Part shown: piece by piece, positions 21,301 through 24,316 of the stretch
How positions within the stretch are numbered: the first letter of the stretch is position 1
Layout: every line of letters starts with the position of its first letter
From: Pseudomonadota bacterium
GTDB taxonomy: Bacteria; Pseudomonadota; Gammaproteobacteria; Burkholderiales; Thiobacillaceae
Assembly: GCA_030836725.1 (NCBI GenBank)
Contig: JAUPLV010000008.1
Span: forward strand, 1-24,316
Reading direction: 5' to 3'
DNA: 24,316 bases
Position numbers and translations under genes: made by a program
The notes under the pieces: generated by a model
Seen by the model: only the letters and a program-made list of their open reading frames with translations
Told to the model about the DNA's origin: nothing
Databases searched by the model: none

Positions 21301-22473
21301 TTAACGGCGGCTTTTATCGGCCTGCCAGCCGTCGGTGAGGGTTTTCATGAAGACGACGATGTCGTCGATCTCACCTTCCGTCAGTCCCAGATTGCCCAGC
21401 TCGTCGTCATTGACGTTGGCGCCCACCTCCGGCGCCGGCCAGCATTTCCGCTTCAACGCGGCGTCTTCGGCAACCAGGCTTTCCTTGCACCGCGGCTTGC
21501 TGTCGCGGTCGTTGTAGAACACCACGGTGCCGCGCAGGGTCCTGAAGTAGCCGTTGTGCATGTACGGGCCGGTCAGCTCGATGTTGCGCAGGGTCGGCAC
21601 CTTGAACTTGCCGTCCTCGGAACGCTTGTCGACAACGGCCCCCAGCCCGGGATCGACCCACTGCGCGCCGGCCGGATTGAACTGGCCAGGCAGCGCGTAG
21701 AAAGGATTGCCGGGATTGCGGGGCACCCCCAGGTTGTCATAGGTGAAGTCGGTGAACAGCGGCGGCTCACCCCCGGGGCCCGGCTTGCTGGGATGGCAGG
21801 CCGCGCAGTTGCCCTTGTCCTCGGCCTCGAACAGCCGCAGGCCGCGTAGTTCCTGCTTCGTCAGCTTCGCCTTGCCGGCAAGCCAGGCGTCGTATTTGGA
21901 CGAGAATGGGCTGAACAGGGGGGTGCGCTCGAACGCGGCCAGGGCTTCGGCGATACGCTCGTAGGCCTGCTCGGTGTCGTCAAGCGCGCCCTTGCCGAAA
22001 ACCTGCTCGAACTTCTGGCTGTAGGCTGCCCGGCGCACTTTCTCCACCACGCTTTGCTTGTCCGGGTTGGCCATTTCCAGGGGATTGAGGAAGGGGCCCT
22101 TGGCCTGCTCCTCCAGGGTGGCGGCGCGGCCGTCGAGAAACTGTCCGCCGACATACAGGCCTTCCTCCTTGTCGAAATTAAAATTCGGACTGAATGCCGA
22201 ATACATGGCGGTCGGCGCGTTGCGGTTGCCGGCGCGGCCCGGCAAGACCCCCTTTGAAACCGGCAGCCGGCGGTCGGGGTCGGCGAACGCCGCATTCGGG
22301 GCGTGGCAGGTGGCGCAGGACTGCCCTGCGGGAGAAGACAGGACGGGGTCGAAGAACAGCGCTTGGCCCAGCAGCGCCTTCGCTGCCTGCTGGTTGCCCG
22401 CCAGTTTGTCGGCCAGCGCAGGAAGGGCCATCGCGGCAGCCAAGGCGCTGCCCAGAAACGTGTTTTTCAGCAT
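21301..22473 (-). CDS. Di-haem cytochrome c peroxidase (MauG/CcpA family)
   Basis: The 390-residue periplasmic protein has a signal peptide (MLKNTFLGSALAAAMALPALA) and two c-type haem sites, CATCH (C53-H57) and CAACH (C223-H227). The first domain carries the MauG/CCP features FDPVLSSPAGQSCATCH and FLDGRAATLEEQAKGP. The second domain has FKVPTLRNIELTGPYMHNG. Family members reduce H2O2 with electrons from cytochrome c or small donors, or oxidise other substrates. Inserts such as DSKPRCKESLVAEDAALKRKCWPAPEVG set it apart from classical CcpA, so the substrate is open. It is a single gene with about 180 bp on the downstream side. Confidence 0.9.
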   Translation of the reverse strand: MLKNTFLGSALAAAMALPALADKLAGNQQAAKALLGQALFFDPVLSSPAGQSCATCHAPNAAFADPDRRLPVSKGVLPGRAGNRNAPTAMYSAFSPNFNFDKEEGLYVGGQFLDGRAATLEEQAKGPFLNPLEMANPDKQSVVEKVRRAAYSQKFEQVFGKGALDDTEQAYERIAEALAAFERTPLFSPFSSKYDAWLAGKAKLTKQELRGLRLFEAEDKGNCAACHPSKPGPGGEPPLFTDFTYDNLGVPRNPGNPFYALPGQFNPAGAQWVDPGLGAVVDKRSEDGKFKVPTLRNIELTGPYMHNGYFRTLRGTVVFYNDRDSKPRCKESLVAEDAALKRKCWPAPEVGANVNDDELGNLGLTEGEIDDIVVFMKTLTDGWQADKSRR

Positions 22474-22662
22474 GGTTACATCTCGAATTTCAGAATTTCA
22501 TCGGGGTTCACGGGCCAGGAACCATTAAATCATTTCATTTTAAATCCGGCCACAACCCGGGGTGCATCGGCATCCCATCCTGCAGGATGATATCCCGCCA
22601 AACGCTCGAATCCGATTCCCGCGCAAGCCGGGGAGGCGTGGTTCCCGGCCACGCAAATAAAA
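22474..22662. other. Intergenic region between amtB and the peroxidase gene
   Basis: No gene is seen. An AT-rich patch at 22525-22545 on the minus side could hold the peroxidase promoter, but no clear hexamer pair or FNR-like TTGAT-N4-ATCAA site was found. The rest is GC-rich with short partial palindromes such as CATCCTGCAGGATG. Confidence 0.4.
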
Positions 22663-22686
22663 AAGGGGCGCCCTGCAGAGCGCCCC
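22657..22686 (-). terminator. Intrinsic terminator of amtB
   Basis: On the minus strand GGGGCGC pairs perfectly with GCGCCCC (22680-22686 with 22665-22671) around an 8-nt loop, followed by TTTTTTTATT. It lies 25 bp after the amtB stop. This is a textbook rho-independent terminator. Confidence 0.88.
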
Positions 22687-22710
22687 GGTTTCCCTCGGAG
22701 AAAGGATGGT

Positions 22711-24135
22711 TTACAGGTTGTAGGCCCGCTCGCCGTGGCTGGCGGTATCGAGGCCTTCGCGTTCCTGTTCCTCGGCCACGCGCAGACCCATGGTCATGTC
22801 GATCAGCTTGAAGACCACGAAGCTGACCACGCCCGACCAGACGATGGTGATGAGCACGCCGGTGGCCTGCGTCATGACCTGGCCGGCCATCGAGTAGTCG
22901 TCCACCCCGACGCCGCCCAGTGCCGGCGACACGAAGATACCGGTGCCGATGGCGCCGATGATGCCGCCAATGCCGTGGATGCCGAACACGTCGAGCGAGT
23001 CGTCATAGCCCAGCGCCTTCTTCAGGCCGGTGACGCCCCACAGGCAGACCACGCCGGCCACTGCGCCGAGCACGATGCCGCCCATGGTGCCGACCAGGCC
23101 CGCAGCCGGGGTGATCGCGACCAGGCCAGCCACGACGCCGGATGCCAGACCCAGCATGGAGGGCTTGCCGCGCAGCATCCATTCGGCCAGCATCCAGGAC
23201 AGGCCCGCAGCCGCCGTCGCGAGGATGGTGTTGATGAAGGCCAGCGCAGCGCCGCCGGTGGCTTCGAGGTTGGAGCCGGCGTTGAAGCCGAACCAGCCCA
23301 CCCACAGCAGCGAGGCGCCGATCATGGTCATCGGCAGGCTGTGCGGCGGCATCGCGTCGCGGCCGTAGCCGATGCGCTTGCCCAGCACGATGGCGCCGAC
23401 CAGCGCGGCGATACCGGCGTTGATGTGCACCACGGTGCCGCCCGCGAAGTCGAGGTCGCCCGCTTCGAACAGGTAGCCGCCGGTTGCCCACACCATGTGC
23501 GCGATCGGCAGGTAGGAGAAGGTGAACCACAGCGCGCCGAATACCAGCAGCGCGGAGAACTTCACCCGCTCGGCCAGGCCGCCGACGATCAGCGCCACGG
23601 TGATGGCGGCGAAGGTCAGCTGGAACGCGACGAAGATGAGTTCCGGAATCACCACGCCGTCGGTGAAGGTCGCCGCCGTGCTGTCGCCGGTGATGCCGGC
23701 GAGGAACATCTTCGACAGATCGCCGATCGCCCAGTTCATGCCGCCGCCGTCGCCGAACGCCAGCGAGTAGCCGTACACCGCCCACAGGATCGAGATCAGG
23801 CAGAAGATCGCCATCACCTGGGTCAGCACCGACAGCATGTTCTTGGCGCGCACCAGACCGCCGTAGAACAGTGCCACGCCCGGGATGATCATCAGGATGA
23901 CCAGCAGGGTGGACAGCATCATCCAGGTGGTGTCGCCCTTGTCAGGCACCGGCGCGGCGGCTTCTTCAGCCGGCGCGGCTTCAGCGGCAACCGGCGCTGC
24001 CGCATCGACTGCAACCGCCTCCACCGTTTCGACCACCGCGGTTTCTTCCACCGGGGCGGCAGCGTCCTGCGCCAGCGTCATGCCGGGAGACAACAGGGCA
24101 AACATCAGGCCCAACGAAGCAAATAGCTTTTTCAT
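22711..24135 (-). CDS. amtB: Ammonium transporter AmtB
   Basis: The protein is about 474 residues. A signal peptide (MKKLFASLGLMFALLSPGMTLA) precedes an Ala/Glu/Pro-rich linker to about residue 65. The Amt core of eleven membrane helices follows: PGVALFYGGLVRAKNMLS, FQLTFAAITVALIVGGLAERVKF, GGTVVHINAGIAALVG (pore His), FGFNAGSNL, and DVFGIHGIGGIIGAIGTGIF (second His). It moves ammonium across the inner membrane. ATG at 24135 is preferred over 24141 because GAGGAG is spaced 7 nt from it. glnK ends 11 bp upstream, the classic glnK-amtB pair in which GlnK blocks the channel when nitrogen is plentiful. Confidence 0.95.
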   Translation of the reverse strand: MKKLFASLGLMFALLSPGMTLAQDAAAPVEETAVVETVEAVAVDAAAPVAAEAAPAEEAAAPVPDKGDTTWMMLSTLLVILMIIPGVALFYGGLVRAKNMLSVLTQVMAIFCLISILWAVYGYSLAFGDGGGMNWAIGDLSKMFLAGITGDSTAATFTDGVVIPELIFVAFQLTFAAITVALIVGGLAERVKFSALLVFGALWFTFSYLPIAHMVWATGGYLFEAGDLDFAGGTVVHINAGIAALVGAIVLGKRIGYGRDAMPPHSLPMTMIGASLLWVGWFGFNAGSNLEATGGAALAFINTILATAAAGLSWMLAEWMLRGKPSMLGLASGVVAGLVAITPAAGLVGTMGGIVLGAVAGVVCLWGVTGLKKALGYDDSLDVFGIHGIGGIIGAIGTGIFVSPALGGVGVDDYSMAGQVMTQATGVLITIVWSGVVSFVVFKLIDMTMGLRVAEEQEREGLDTASHGERAYNL

Positions 24136-24146
24136 GTTCATGCTCC

Positions 24147-24316
24147 TCAAAGAGCGTCGGGGCCGGATTCGCCCGTGCGGATACGCACGACCTGTTCCAG
24201 GCTGGTGACAAAAATCTTGCCGTCGCCGATCTTGCCGGTGTTGGCGGCCTTCTCGATGGCCTCGATCACGCGCTCCAGCAACTCGGCCTTGATGGCGACT
24301 TCAACTTTGACCTTGG
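24147..24316 (-). CDS. glnK: PII nitrogen-regulatory protein, C-terminal part
   Basis: The last 55 codons are present: KVKVEVAIKAELLERVIEAIEKAANTGKIGDGKIFVTSLEQVVRIRTGESGPDAL. The GKIGDGKIFV segment and the RIRTGE strand are PII nucleotide-binding hallmarks. The T-loop with its modifiable tyrosine is outside the window. Its position directly before amtB indicates GlnK rather than GlnB. The stop codon overlaps the amtB ribosome-binding site. Confidence 0.93.
   Translation of the reverse strand, partial: KVKVEVAIKAELLERVIEAIEKAANTGKIGDGKIFVTSLEQVVRIRTGESGPDAL

Noticed and set aside
22735..24126. Long open frame antisense to amtB
   Set aside because: It has His/Arg/Asp-rich composition typical of a shadow of a membrane protein gene, while amtB on the other strand is certain.

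Overview
The window is a GC-rich stretch of a Gram-negative chromosome. The gene set suggests a betaproteobacterium, perhaps Nitrosomonadales or Thiobacillus-like: gatB, a DUF4124 protein, pyrE/xth head to head, an MlaE/F/D transport operon, MetA, YceH, an Sll1863-like coiled-coil protein, a di-haem peroxidase and glnK-amtB. The taxon is inferred from gene content only. No rRNA, tRNA, CRISPR array or complete insertion sequence was seen.

Region 1 (1-3075) is housekeeping: the 3' end of gatB, a strong hairpin, a secreted DUF4124 protein, pyrE, and divergent xth (exonuclease III). The pyrE and xth start codons are only 27 bp apart.

Region 2 (3095-9602) is an accessory island rich in defence and toxin-antitoxin genes. 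In order it holds MntA-HepT, then a compact dinD / MmeI-like restriction-modification / DUF3800 array (5-bp gap, then a 4-bp overlap). After these come a decayed copy of the 5' end of ampG, an orphan ribbon-helix-helix antitoxin, and an AbrB/MazE-type antitoxin paired with a Doc (Fic) toxin. Both antitoxin promoters carry clear inverted repeats. The restriction-modification gene holds three related G/C-rich palindrome sequences that are translated in frame.

Region 3 (9643-12171) has ampG and a TauE/SafE-like membrane protein, separated by a 0.49-kb cassette. The cassette is a GxxExxY-family nuclease-like gene bounded by 39-bp inverted repeats identical at 37 positions, and looks like a small mobile unit.

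Region 4 (12147-19963, minus strand) reads as one tightly packed operon: P-loop ATPase, MetA, MlaE-type permease with an N-terminal STAS-like domain, MlaF-type ATPase, MlaD-type MCE protein, PqiC-like lipoprotein, DUF4426 and DUF4153. Most junctions overlap by 1-20 nt. The lipoprotein contains an in-frame array of a 51-bp palindromic repeat. The ATPase/metA junction carries a heptanucleotide repeat.

Region 5 (20088-24316) has yceH, an Sll1863-like coiled-coil protein, a MauG/CcpA-like di-haem peroxidase, and glnK-amtB with a strong intrinsic terminator after amtB.

The most interesting material is the set of repeats inside or around genes (restriction-modification palindromes, 51-bp lipoprotein repeat, GxxExxY inverted-repeat cassette), the ampG remnant marking an island edge, and the dinD / MmeI-like / DUF3800 array as a candidate defence operon.
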